From contig NZ_JACJSP010000011.1 in NCBI RefSeq assembly GCF_014698235.1, positions 81,409 through 145,408 on the forward strand: DNA of 64,000 nt. The letters are read 5' to 3'. Each line of letters starts with the position of its first letter. Positions within the stretch are counted from its first letter, which is position 1. Below are positions 1-9,251 of the stretch, piece by piece. This stretch comes from Limnothrix sp. FACHB-406 (GTDB taxonomy: Bacteria; Cyanobacteriota; Cyanobacteriia; CACIAM-69d). The notes beneath the pieces were generated by a model. The model saw only the letters and a list, made by a program, of their open reading frames with translations. It searched no databases and was not told the origin of the DNA. Made by a program: the position numbers and the translations under genes.

Positions 1-2
1 CT

Positions 3-128
3 ACCGACACCGAATCTACCGAGCTGACGAATATGAACATCAATCCAGAGCCGATGATCATGGTTGCCAACGTTGCAAAACTCGCGATCGAGACCAGAGG
101 CAAACCAGCGGCCAACCACAGCATCTGA
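3..128 (+). CDS. Possible C-terminal end of a gene entering from the left
   Basis: This frame is open from the left edge of the window to a TGA at 126-128, giving 41 codons that end in a basic, soluble-looking tail (…KLAIETRGKPAANHSI). There is no strong internal start, so it may be the end of a gene beginning outside the window. I do not recognise the family from this fragment. The frame is short enough to be open by chance. Confidence 0.3.
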   Translation, partial: TDTESTELTNMNINPEPMIMVANVAKLAIETRGKPAANHSI

Positions 129-292
129 AGGAGCGATCGCCGTGGATCTAACCATTTCGGCCCCCTGGCCTATCCGGTTAGTTTACTATTGCGCGGCCTG
201 GCCTGCGTGGCTCCCCAGGGTCTCAATTGATCGAGTATTGTTGAAATCAACGAGCCGATCGAACCCCCAACACAAGATCCCCACCTCTGATC

Positions 293-409
293 ATGATTTC
301 TCTGGAAACCTATCCCGGCCTCTATCTGTTTCAGTTGCTGTTTGTGCTGTCCTTCACGGGCGTGATGATTTGGCAGGCGATCGAGTCCATCAAAACGATT
401 GATCAATAA
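293..409 (+). CDS. Possible 38-aa single-span membrane protein
   Basis: An ATG at 293 opens a 38-codon frame. Its middle is hydrophobic (about residues 9-28, LYLFQLLFVLSFTGVMIW), with a polar N-terminus and the tail ESIKTIDQ. The size and single span resemble the tiny subunits of cyanobacterial photosynthetic complexes. I compared it by memory with PsbM, PsbX, Psb30, PetL, PetG, PetM, PetN, PsaI and PsaM and it matches none. No convincing Shine-Dalgarno sequence precedes it. It may be a real small membrane protein or a chance frame. Confidence 0.35.
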   Translation: MISLETYPGLYLFQLLFVLSFTGVMIWQAIESIKTIDQ

Positions 410-538
410 TCAGAGCCGATCACCAGAGTCGATCACCAAAATCAATCAGTCGATCGTTAATCATCATTGGTCAACATCATCGATCAATGGGATCAATGGT
501 TTAGGGAATTGATCAAGCAATCCTAAACAGACTAAAGA

Positions 539-558
539 CAAGGGGTTAAAACCCCTTG
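539..558. repeat. Palindrome CAAGGGGTT-AA-AACCCCTTG
   Basis: Two perfect 9-base arms are separated by AA. A closely related 24-bp perfect palindrome lies at 35486-35509 next to crtE, so this looks like an interspersed repeat rather than a one-off hairpin. It could act as a terminator, but there is no run of T after it. Confidence 0.5.
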
Positions 559-592
559 CCCCGATGATTTGCCTGGAGATGGTGGTGGATCC

Positions 593-654
593 GGTTCGAT
601 CGACTTTGATCAATATCGATTTCGATATCGATTTCGATCAATTTTGATCGAACC
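593..654. repeat. 62-bp imperfect inverted repeat with internal 12-bp direct repeat
   Basis: Outer arms GGTTCGATC (593-601) and GATCGAACC (646-654) enclose an AT-rich core in which ATATCGATTTCG occurs twice in tandem. The core itself has dyad symmetry. The element lies about 70 bp from the 3' end of tRNA-Pro. A role as terminator, protein-binding site or repeat element cannot be separated by eye. Confidence 0.45.
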
Positions 655-722
655 CGCAGATTGCGATCGCCAACGGCGGCCCAAGTTCTGACTTGGGTTC
701 CGGCGTTTTTGAAATTGCTGAA

Positions 723-796
723 TCGGGATGACAGGATTTGAACCTGCGGCATCCTGCTCCCAAAGCAGGCGCGCTACCAAGCTGCGCTACATCCCG
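723..796 (-). tRNA. trnP: tRNA-Pro (anticodon UGG)
   Basis: Read on the minus strand, the molecule folds as a complete cloverleaf. The acceptor stem is CGGGATG/CATCCCG with discriminator A. The D arm is GCGC/GCGC and the anticodon stem CCTGC/GCAGG carries loop TTTGGGA, placing UGG at the anticodon. The T arm is GCAGG-TTCAAAT-CCTGT. The 3' CCA is not encoded. Confidence 0.95.
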
Positions 797-943
797 GTGT
801 TGACGGCCAACGTTGATGGCCGGCGCTAGTGGCTTGCACGGGAGAAAGTTCGCCCACAGCCACAGACAAGGCCATCATATCACAGACGCTGTGAATGCTG
901 AGGCGGAACAGGCGCAGGGACTCCAACCACTGCCCGCTCAGCC

Positions 944-1468
944 CTAATCTGGATACCAAAACATGCCTTTAATCCCTTCCGGATCGGGCATGAACCCCAA
1001 ACCCTTGTAGAAATCCACCACGTGGGGATCGGCAAAGAGCGTAATGTTGCTGATGTCTTCGCGGCGTAACTGCTCGATCGTTTGGCGCATCAACGCCTTG
1101 CCAAAACCTCGGCCCTGAAAATCTGGATGCACCACCACATCCCACACGGTGGCGTTGAAAGCATGATCCGACGTGGCCCGCGAAAAGCCAATCAGTCGCC
1201 GCTTTGCGCCCCGCTGCTCCCACATGGACAGCACCAAGAAGCTGTGTTGAATCGCTTTTTTCACCTTGCGCAAGGGCCGACGGGCCCAGCCCACCGCATC
1301 GCAAAGCTCTTCAAGGTCGTACAGATCAATATCGCGATCGGTACTAAAGAAAACCCGAATCTCACCCGTTTGCGGATCTCGCTCCAGGGGTTGATAGCCG
1401 GGAACCGCCTCGACCGTTGCGGCCGGGCGATCTCCCTGTGTTCCAAATAAGCTCTTCCAAAACCCCAT
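944..1468 (-). CDS. GNAT family N-acetyltransferase (Ycf52/NSI-like)
   Basis: The 174-aa protein has the GNAT acetyl-CoA binding motif in residues 111-125 ([15 protein letters not shown], with the QGRGFGK turn). It also has the late GNAT signature VDFYKGLGF near residues 151-159. The N-terminal 35 residues are low in structure. Overall it resembles the cyanobacterial and plastid GNAT group called Ycf52 or NSI, whose plant members acetylate chloroplast proteins; the substrate here is unknown. It stands alone, convergent with nothing close by, and its stop lies about 150 bp from tRNA-Pro. The ATG start gives a normal family length. Confidence 0.85.
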   Translation of the reverse strand: MGFWKSLFGTQGDRPAATVEAVPGYQPLERDPQTGEIRVFFSTDRDIDLYDLEELCDAVGWARRPLRKVKKAIQHSFLVLSMWEQRGAKRRLIGFSRATSDHAFNATVWDVVVHPDFQGRGFGKALMRQTIEQLRREDISNITLFADPHVVDFYKGLGFMPDPEGIKGMFWYPD

Positions 1469-2280
1469 GTGAGCCTACACGATCTGTCTTAACACTTGCC
1501 AGCGACAGCCAGTACCCGAGACCAATTCGCCACAACGACGATGCAGCCATGGGGCTAATCACTCAACCGGCAAGGGGCGCGATCGCTCTGCACCGTGCGG
1601 TGATTACCACGCCATGGTTGGTTGAGGTTGGTTTAGAAAACGCTGTGATTGCGCTCTATTGTGCCATGGGTTGCGCGAAACTTGGATCATTCCCGGCAAC
1701 TGGCAACCCAAGACTGAAAAGAAGCCGCCGCAACCCCGAATTCCAACCCAAATTCAGGAGCCGTTGATGAACCTCAGCGATCGATTCAGCGGTTTCGCCA
1801 CTGCCCGGCCAGCCCAGCCATGTGCCGGTTTGGCGCTTCTGTGGTTCAAGGGGCGGGGTTGCCCACCGAGCCGTCAATTTCTATGCCAATATAGGTTTTA
1901 ATGGGAACCATAAGCCAAGTCCCTTGGCCTGCCATCGATTGAGATCATCAGGCCATCTAAAAAAGTCCCGCTAAAGAAAGTCCCGTTAAAGTCGCGTTGC
2001 GGAACCGGCGATCGCGCCGTCACCCTTGCTTGTTCTGAGGCTGGCTGGCAAAGCTGGCTGTCTCTGAAGGGTGCTCCCCGTCGCGATCGCCCACCGTGGT
2101 TATGACGCGAAAGGCGGCCGGTTGGGTTGTGTCAGCCTGTAGAGCGGATGAAGCCAACTTCACCGCCACCCAACAGGATGTTTCCCGATTGCGGCATTTG
2201 TTAGCAAATTGCGGCAATTGCTAGTGGAATAGTGACGGAATGTCAAGATGGATTCAAAGCGCTATCAGCGGTAAAACACG
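1469..2280. other. 811-bp gene-free region upstream of the ACT-domain gene
   Basis: No frame here has family-like sequence or a good ribosome-binding site. A 15-bp direct repeat (AAAGTCCCGCTAAAG then AAAGTCCCGTTAAAG) lies at 1962-1991. Around 2186-2221 there are two copies of ATTGCGGCA flanking a small dyad. The region is long enough for promoters of the downstream ACT-domain gene and perhaps an RNA, but I cannot name one. I also searched it for a PatX/PatS-type RGSGR peptide and saw none. Confidence 0.4.
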
Positions 2281-3024
2281 GTGGCAGGTGCGGTTTCATC
2301 CGGTATGAGTTCGGGTCTCAAGCCCTCAACGCTCGACTTGCTCAAGCGCTTCAACCGGGCCTTTCCGCAATTTTATGAGCAGTTTGTCAGCAGTGAAATT
2401 CAACTGCAAAATCTGCGCTTGGCCTATCAACTCTACAAAACTCGCCAAGCGGTCATTGAACTGAAGCCGGAAGGGGGCAAAAGCGCACTGCATTTTGCCT
2501 ATCGCAACCAATCCTTTCTGCTCAGTGACATTTTTGGGGTGCTGGCGGCCTATGGCCTGACGATCCACAGCTTGAGCCTTTACGGGCAAATCCACCCGCC
2601 GATGCTGGTGTTCATCAAGTTGGTGGTGTCTCGGGGCAGCAAGGCTCTGACGGAGAAGACTTCGGAAAATGTTTGCCGCGCCATTCGTGAAGCGCTGGCT
2701 GGCCACTTCGAGGTGGAAGAGATGCTGGCGGTGGAATTCAACCTGGATGCGGGGTTGGAGCAGGTGGAAACGGAGTTCTATGTGGATCCGGTGTTCCATT
2801 TGCCCGCTCTGTTGATTGAGGCGGATAACCAGCCGGGGTTGTTCTACAAGGTGATGTATGCCATCTGGCAAGAGGATCTGCTGGTGGTGAATGCCAATTT
2901 GCTGGTGTGGCGGGGACGAACAAGGCTGATTTTGTATCTACTGGGCCCCAATGAGAGCTTGATTCCAGAATATCTGGGTCAACGAATTGCGGAAGGGGTT
3001 CGTCAACGTCTGATGGGGTGCTAA
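2281..3024 (+). CDS. Cyanobacterial ACT-domain protein
   Basis: The 247-aa protein has two stretches with the beta-alpha-beta pattern of ACT domains. One is near residues 78-122 (QSFLLSDIFGVLAAYGLTIHS), and the other near 176-225 (LLIEADNQPGLFYKVMYAI, with the typical N-Q-P-G-L turn). ACT domains bind small ligands, often amino acids, and regulate attached enzymes. No enzyme domain is attached here, so it may be a stand-alone regulator. Translation probably starts at GTG 2281, but ATG 2305 is equally plausible. It lies 350 bp upstream of hetR on the same strand, which may or may not be functional linkage. Confidence 0.75.
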   Translation: MAGAVSSGMSSGLKPSTLDLLKRFNRAFPQFYEQFVSSEIQLQNLRLAYQLYKTRQAVIELKPEGGKSALHFAYRNQSFLLSDIFGVLAAYGLTIHSLSLYGQIHPPMLVFIKLVVSRGSKALTEKTSENVCRAIREALAGHFEVEEMLAVEFNLDAGLEQVETEFYVDPVFHLPALLIEADNQPGLFYKVMYAIWQEDLLVVNANLLVWRGRTRLILYLLGPNESLIPEYLGQRIAEGVRQRLMGC

Positions 3025-4311
<1,287 letters not shown>

Positions 4312-4315
4312 ATCT

Positions 4316-5608
4316 CTAAGACACAGATGAGCCTTTCAGGGGCTTAATTCGGCCATTGGCATCGGGCTTGACCGGCTCAAATAGTTGGTGGGCGGTGGCG
4401 AAGGAACCGTAGCGATCGGGGTTGGCCGCAATTGCCGCTTGCAAACAACTGGCGGCGCGATCGAGAGCCGTTTGGCGTTCCCAGTCACTGCAATCCGATC
4501 GCTGGGTTTGCAGCAGGTAGCAACAGGCCTGGCAAAATTGCAACTCCGGTAATGATAGGCCGCGTTCGGCTGCCTTCAAGTAGCTCATCAGGGCCGCTTC
4601 CGGTTGCCGCAGCCGGAGTTGTGCCAGGCCGCGGTTATACCAAGGGGTGGGCTTGGTGGGATCTCGCTTGATCGTTTCGTCGTAGCTTTTAATCGCCGCT
4701 TGTAATTGCCCGATCGAGAAGAGGGCATTGCCCCGATCGTACCAAGCATTAGGTTGTTCAGGGTTCAGGGTCAAGGAGAGGTCATAGCTGGCGATCGCCT
4801 CCCGAATGCGCCCCAACTGCCGCATCAGGCGGCCGCGATAGTACCAGGTATCCGCATCGGCCGCGTCAAAGGTAATGGCTTTTTGGTAGCTTTCGAGGGC
4901 CCCTGCCAAATCACCTGCCCAACGCAGGGAAATCGCGCGATTATGCCAAATATTGTGGTCGCCATCCCGCAAGCCGAGGGCCTTGTCATAGCTGGCAATG
5001 GCTTCATCGTGGCGCTTGAGATTGTCTAGGACGATCCCGCGCTGATACCAAGTGGCGGCGCTGGCGGGTTCCAATTCCAGGGATCGCTCATAGCAGGTGA
5101 GCGCCTCGCTGTCTCGATTGAGCTTGCGTAAAACCACGCCGCGATTGTGCCAGGCGCGGGGACAGGTGGGATTCAGTTCGATCGACCGACTATAGTTATG
5201 GGCGGCCGCTTCCCAATGGCCCAGCCGGAAGTGGGTTACGCCCAAATTATTCCAAAGACGATGATCCAGTGGTGCAAAGTTCAGCGCCTTTTGATAACTG
5301 GCTAAGGCTCCCTCCAATTGCCCAGCGCCATCAAGGGCCGTGCCCCGGTTATACCAATAGTGGGGATTTTGCGGCTCCAGCACCAACGCCCGATCGTAAT
5401 AGGTGATGGCATCCTGAAGGCAGCCGGTGCGAGCCAGGGCATTGCCGCAGTCATTCCACAGGGCACTGCAATTGGGAGCGAGGCTAATCGCCTGGCCAAA
5501 CAGCTCGATCGCCTCTGTCCATTGCCCCGATCGACAAAGCCCTAGGGCCAAGGTGTAGGATTCCAGGGCAGCAGGCTGGAGAGCAGTGGTGGCATCGGGG
5601 GAATTCAC
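4316..5608 (-). CDS. TPR-repeat protein (ten consecutive repeats)
   Basis: This protein is almost entirely tetratricopeptide repeats. Ten consecutive 34-residue units carry the W-x-x-x-G/A-x-x-L/Y pattern and end in A-I-x-L-x-P. A tail of about 70 residues follows. Such superhelical arrays bind partner proteins; no enzymatic domain or signal peptide is present. GTG 5608 gives 430 aa. A start at 5713 would add 35 residues of low-complexity sequence and is less likely. The gene converges tail-to-tail with hetR, with only four bases between the stops, so the two transcripts may interfere. A functional link to hetR is not shown. Confidence 0.8.
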   Translation of the reverse strand: MNSPDATTALQPAALESYTLALGLCRSGQWTEAIELFGQAISLAPNCSALWNDCGNALARTGCLQDAITYYDRALVLEPQNPHYWYNRGTALDGAGQLEGALASYQKALNFAPLDHRLWNNLGVTHFRLGHWEAAAHNYSRSIELNPTCPRAWHNRGVVLRKLNRDSEALTCYERSLELEPASAATWYQRGIVLDNLKRHDEAIASYDKALGLRDGDHNIWHNRAISLRWAGDLAGALESYQKAITFDAADADTWYYRGRLMRQLGRIREAIASYDLSLTLNPEQPNAWYDRGNALFSIGQLQAAIKSYDETIKRDPTKPTPWYNRGLAQLRLRQPEAALMSYLKAAERGLSLPELQFCQACCYLLQTQRSDCSDWERQTALDRAASCLQAAIAANPDRYGSFATAHQLFEPVKPDANGRIKPLKGSSVS

Positions 5609-5953
5609 AGGATTGTTTCCATCCCAAAAGCGCGTTGAGGGCAGCTTGGAGCAGGGGGGAGCGTGGCCAACCCCCGTAGGCTGGCTAGGGTATTCTGTGG
5701 CCCTTGGGGGCAATCCAAACAGAAAATTAGCTTCATTCTACGTGGGCATTTTACGTGGGATCTCGGAGGGGCGCTTGTTCGTGCAACGGAATTTCACAGC
5801 CATCACCCCTAGCTTGGGTTAGGTTGCCCTGGGGTTGGTGTGCCCAGCAACCGAAGATTTCGGTTCGAGACGGCCGGCCGGTTCAGTCGGCTAGTTCGTC
5901 TATTGTTTCAACTGTTTCAACGATTGATAATGTTCATGTTAGGGGTTGAGCCG

Positions 5954-6634
5954 GTGATAACACAATTGCGTGGTGGTTTGGTCGTGTCTTGCCAGGCCCC
6001 GATCGATTCCCCCCTGCGGGATCCTCAGATCATTGCCACCATGGCCCAAGCGGCTGTGTTGCGGGGGGCGGTGGGTATCCGTTTAGACAGTCCCGAGCAT
6101 GTGATGGCAACCCGATCGCGCTTGGGGGCCGATGTACCAATTATTGGCCTTTGGAAGCAGGTGCTACACGGCTCCTCGGTTTACATCACGCCACGCTTTG
6201 CCGATGCCGCCGCGATCGCCGCCGCCGGGGCCGACATCATCGCCATTGATGCCACCCTGCGATCGCGCCCCGAAGGGGACACCGCCGCCCAACTGATCGA
6301 TCGCATCCATCAGGAATTGGGGAAACCGGTGATGGCCGACATTGACACCTGGGAAGCGGCCGAAGCCGCCGCCCAAGCGGGAGCTGACTTGGTGGGTACA
6401 ACGCTGTATGGCTACACGGAAGCGACCCAAGATCAGACCCCGCCGGGATGGGATCTGTTAACGCAAATGGTCACGCGCCTGACAGTGCCTTGCATTTGTG
6501 AAGGGGGCATTGCTTCGCCGGCCATGGCCCGGGCTGCGATCGATCGGGGAGCCTTTGCCGTGGTTGTGGGAACTGCCATCACGGGGATCGATCTGCAAGT
6601 GCAAGCCTATCAACGGGCGATCGCCCTGGAGTAG
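5954..6634 (+). CDS. nanE: Putative N-acetylmannosamine-6-phosphate 2-epimerase
   Basis: The protein is a TIM-barrel of the NanE family, which interconverts ManNAc-6-phosphate and GlcNAc-6-phosphate. Family landmarks are the N-terminal LRGGLVVSCQAP, then DIIAIDATLRSRP, MADIDTWEAAEAAAQAGAD and the phosphate-binding end CEGGIASPAMA…VVVGTAITG. GTG 5954 is chosen because AGGGG lies eight bases upstream (5941-5945) and it gives the usual length (226 aa). The open frame reaches back to 5840, but those 38 codons look non-coding. No sialic acid or amino-sugar genes are adjacent, so it may serve amino-sugar recycling. Confidence 0.85.
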   Translation: MITQLRGGLVVSCQAPIDSPLRDPQIIATMAQAAVLRGAVGIRLDSPEHVMATRSRLGADVPIIGLWKQVLHGSSVYITPRFADAAAIAAAGADIIAIDATLRSRPEGDTAAQLIDRIHQELGKPVMADIDTWEAAEAAAQAGADLVGTTLYGYTEATQDQTPPGWDLLTQMVTRLTVPCICEGGIASPAMARAAIDRGAFAVVVGTAITGIDLQVQAYQRAIALE

Positions 6635-6754
6635 TCTGAACAGTTTGTTGGGGCTGAGCTGGATTGTTTCGATCGCCTCGATCGCCTCCGAAATTCACGG
6701 CGGGATCTCGGTTCCAGTCGCTTGCGGATCCCCAAGATTCCACCCCTAAGAGTA

Positions 6755-6781
6755 ATGGGGCGATCGAACAGATCGCCCCAT
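6755..6781. terminator. Hairpin between convergent nanE and aroF
   Basis: A perfect 11-bp stem, ATGGGGCGATC/GATCGCCCCAT, with a five-base loop lies between two converging genes. There is no T-run on either side. Cyanobacterial terminators often lack one, so a bidirectional terminator is inferred from the position. Confidence 0.6.
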
Positions 6782-6913
6782 CACTTCACAATTGAATTTC
6801 AGGCAAAGAGTTCATCACACCCGATTCAACGGGATTGAACCCGATCGGGCTGGGCTGGACTCGGTTGAACCCAAATCACCGCCCGGCCCGACTCATCACA
6901 TGGCAACGGTTAG

Positions 6914-7978
6914 CTACACCAACGCAGGCACAGCCGCCGGAGTGGGCCACCGCTTCAGGGCCCGGCCAAATTCCGCCAACTCCACCATCAACGCATCGAA
7001 CTGATCCGGAGTCAGGGATTGGGGCCCATCCGACAGGGCCTTCTTCGGATTCGGGTGGACTTCAATCATCAGCGAATCACAGCCCACAGCCATCGATCCC
7101 TTGGCCATCGTGGGTACGAAGTGGGCCCAGCCCGTGCCGTGGCTAGGATCCACCATAATCGGCAAGTGGGTGAGGCGGCGCAGTACCGGCACAGCAGCCA
7201 GATCCAGATGGTTGCGGGTGTATTGGCGATCGAACGTGCGAATGCCGCGCTCGCAGAGGATCACGTTCGGGTTGCCCGCCGCCATGATGTATTCCGCGGC
7301 CATCAACCATTCCTCGATCGTGGCAGACATCCCCCGCTTCAGCAGCACCGGCTTATCTTGGGCCCCAATCTGCTTCAGCAGCGAGAAGTTCTGCATATTG
7401 CGGGCCCCCACTTGCAGCACATCCGCCACTTCGTAGATCTTTTCGATGTCGGCCGTGTCCATCACCTCCGTGATGATCCCCAATCCGGACGCATCCCGAG
7501 CCGCCGCCAACAGTTCCAAAGCACTTTCACCATGGCCCTGGAACGCATAGGGCGAAGTCCGAGGCTTGAAGGCCCCACCCCGCAGGAATTGGGCCCCGGC
7601 TGCCTTGACTCGCAGGGCCGTTTCCACAATCATTTCCTCGTTTTCCACGGAGCAAGGGCCCGCCACCACCGCGATCGGGTGGTTTTCGCCAATCGTTACC
7701 GGGCCGTTGGGGGTAGGAATCGTAACCTCGCTGGCTTCCCCGTGGCGATATTCCCGGCTGGCCCGCTTGAACGGCTGTTCCACCCGCAGCACCTGTTCAA
7801 TCCAGGGGCTAATTTCTTCCATCCGTTCGGGATCCATGCTGGCCGTGTCGCCCACCAGACCCAGCACCACCTTATGTTTCCCGACGATTTTTTCGGGATC
7901 CAAGCCCCAGCTCTTGAACTCGTCCGCAACGCGATCGATCTCTTCAGCGGGTGCGCCCGCACGCATCACAATGATCAT
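6914..7978 (-). CDS. aroF: 3-deoxy-7-phosphoheptulonate (DAHP) synthase
   Basis: This enzyme catalyses the first step of the shikimate pathway, condensing phosphoenolpyruvate with erythrose-4-phosphate. The 354-aa protein is the type Ibeta form. A ferredoxin-like regulatory domain (about residues 1-70, starting MIIVMRAGAPAEEI) precedes the barrel. Barrel landmarks include AVVAGPCSVENEEM, FLRGGAFKPRTSPYAFQG, VLLKRGMSAT, ILCERGIRTF and MVDPSHGTG. The length is standard. It is a monocistronic unit on the minus strand, converging with nanE. Confidence 0.95.
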   Translation of the reverse strand: MIIVMRAGAPAEEIDRVADEFKSWGLDPEKIVGKHKVVLGLVGDTASMDPERMEEISPWIEQVLRVEQPFKRASREYRHGEASEVTIPTPNGPVTIGENHPIAVVAGPCSVENEEMIVETALRVKAAGAQFLRGGAFKPRTSPYAFQGHGESALELLAAARDASGLGIITEVMDTADIEKIYEVADVLQVGARNMQNFSLLKQIGAQDKPVLLKRGMSATIEEWLMAAEYIMAAGNPNVILCERGIRTFDRQYTRNHLDLAAVPVLRRLTHLPIMVDPSHGTGWAHFVPTMAKGSMAVGCDSLMIEVHPNPKKALSDGPQSLTPDQFDALMVELAEFGRALKRWPTPAAVPALV

Positions 7979-8231
7979 GATTGAAGCCTCTGTTGATGGG
8001 ATTTTGAGCGTTTTTAGGAGTGTAGCCAGGCTAGCTGGCAGACCAAAGCCGCGATCGAAACGCCGCCAGGCCCCCCACGCGCTTGCCCAAGCCCCGCCGT
8101 CGAACTGATAACACCACCTGCGTTCCTGACACCCTTGCCCCCGCTAACCCGTTACGGATTGGATCCCACATCCCTAAAGCGCGCGGAGCCGCCAGGTATC
8201 CTGGCAGCCCCGTTCGTCCTCTCTAGTGTAA

Positions 8232-8774
8232 TTAAGATTTTTCTTTGTTTCGGGCTGACTGGGCTGCTCGCCAACCTTCAACCATTCGGCCAAAGTTCAC
8301 CCGAAACTCCCCGATTCCCCACAAGCTGCCTGGCGCTGTTTCGTCCCATGACGAAGACAACACCCCATAGCTCAAACCCAACACCCCCAGCACCAGGAAT
8401 CCCAAACTGGACGAAAAAACCAGCACGGTGGGTAAATGGACTTCCGTTCGCGTGTTGACAAAGTAGGCCCCGATGAAGCTGGCAAAGCTCAAGACCGTCG
8501 GGACACCACAAAACACCGCCATCCGTTTGGCCATGCGCTTACTCACCGAATCGGGAATCGCCATTTCCGATCGCGTGTAGACCCGTTTGGGAGCGGAGTC
8601 CGGCTGGGTGGTTTGGGCGGGCTTGGCTTTGGTGGAGGGAGGCAGCGGGTTCAGCTTGCGCGGAGCCGGTGTCGTCGCAGGGGTTGGCTCGGATTCAGCC
8701 TTGGCCTTGCGGCGTTTTCCCGGTTCAAAGGGCAAGCGATCGCGCGGCGATGGAGAGGGAGGCTCGCCTGACAC
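8232..8774 (-). CDS. PAM68-family photosystem II assembly protein
   Basis: The 180-aa protein has a proline-rich, basic N-terminal half (residues 1-80). Two transmembrane segments follow, at about residues 86-108 (MAVFCGVPTVLSFASFIGAYF) and 118-140, and then a short soluble tail. This is the pattern of PAM68 (DUF3464; Sll0933 in Synechocystis), a thylakoid protein that aids PSII assembly around CP43/CP47. It starts 15 bp after rpsO on the same strand, an arrangement that recurs in cyanobacteria and supports co-transcription with ribosomal protein S15. Confidence 0.85.
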   Translation of the reverse strand: MSGEPPSPSPRDRLPFEPGKRRKAKAESEPTPATTPAPRKLNPLPPSTKAKPAQTTQPDSAPKRVYTRSEMAIPDSVSKRMAKRMAVFCGVPTVLSFASFIGAYFVNTRTEVHLPTVLVFSSSLGFLVLGVLGLSYGVLSSSWDETAPGSLWGIGEFRVNFGRMVEGWRAAQSARNKEKS

Positions 8775-8789
8775 GATGGATAGCGCTCC

Positions 8790-9059
8790 CTAACCGCGAA
8801 TGCCGAGTTTCTTGATCAGCGCTTGGTAACGCTCACGATCCTGCTTCAGGATGTAAGCCAGCAGGCGCTTACGGCGACCGATGATTTGCAGCAGACCACG
8901 ACGAGAGGCGTGATCTTTCTTGTTCTTTTTCAGGTGTTCGCTGAGTTGCTCGACGCGCGCCGTCAACAACGCCACTTGCACATCCGCCGAGCCGGTATCG
9001 GTGCCGTGGGTTTGGAAGTCATTGATGACGGTTTGTTTGCGCTCTTGTTGCAGGGGCAT
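8790..9059 (-). CDS. rpsO: 30S ribosomal protein S15
   Basis: The 89-aa protein matches S15 throughout. Examples are the N-terminal helix and TDTGSADVQVALLTARVEQL, then HLKKNKKDHASRRGLL and GRRKRLLAYI near the end. S15 binds 16S rRNA early in small-subunit assembly. It is the first gene of a probable rpsO-pam68 operon. A -35/-10 pair is visible 45-72 bp upstream. Confidence 0.97.
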   Translation of the reverse strand: MPLQQERKQTVINDFQTHGTDTGSADVQVALLTARVEQLSEHLKKNKKDHASRRGLLQIIGRRKRLLAYILKQDRERYQALIKKLGIRG

Positions 9060-9103
9060 GACGAATTTGCTTGGGTGTTGCTAAGTACAGACAGCAGCTC
9101 TCT

Positions 9104-9131
9104 AGAATATCACGCTCAGACCGGAGTGCAA
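9104..9131 (-). promoter_or_regulatory. Predicted promoter of rpsO-pam68
   Basis: On the minus strand TTGCAC (9131-9126) and TATTCT (9109-9104) are 16 bp apart, a fair sigma70-type pair. It lies directly after the glgB-side hairpin and about 45 bp before the rpsO start. Confidence 0.45.
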
Positions 9132-9161
9132 GGGGACGATCGCTCGATTGCGATCGCCCCC
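9132..9161 (-). terminator. 12-bp hairpin after glgB
   Basis: A 12-bp stem (one G-U pair; GGGGACGATCGC on the plus strand) with a six-base loop contains two HIP1-like cores. It lies about 90 bp past the glgB stop and just before the rpsO promoter. A terminator role is inferred from the position; no T-run follows. Confidence 0.45.
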
Positions 9162-9251
9162 GGGTTCACAGCGGCCGGGAAGCCCAAAGCCGCCCGGAAG
9201 TTGCCTCAAAAACCCCTACAAAACCCCCTAGACCGTGATTTGGGAGACTCC

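Larger units (their letters stand above)
410..722. other. Gene-free stretch rich in GATC and inverted repeats
   Basis: No gene is visible. The first 110 bases contain about ten scattered GATC or GATCAAT motifs. They are followed by a CAAGGGGTT/AACCCCTTG hairpin at 539-558 and a long imperfect inverted repeat at 593-654. The stretch lies between the 38-aa ORF and tRNA-Pro. It reads as repetitive spacer. Confidence 0.5.
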
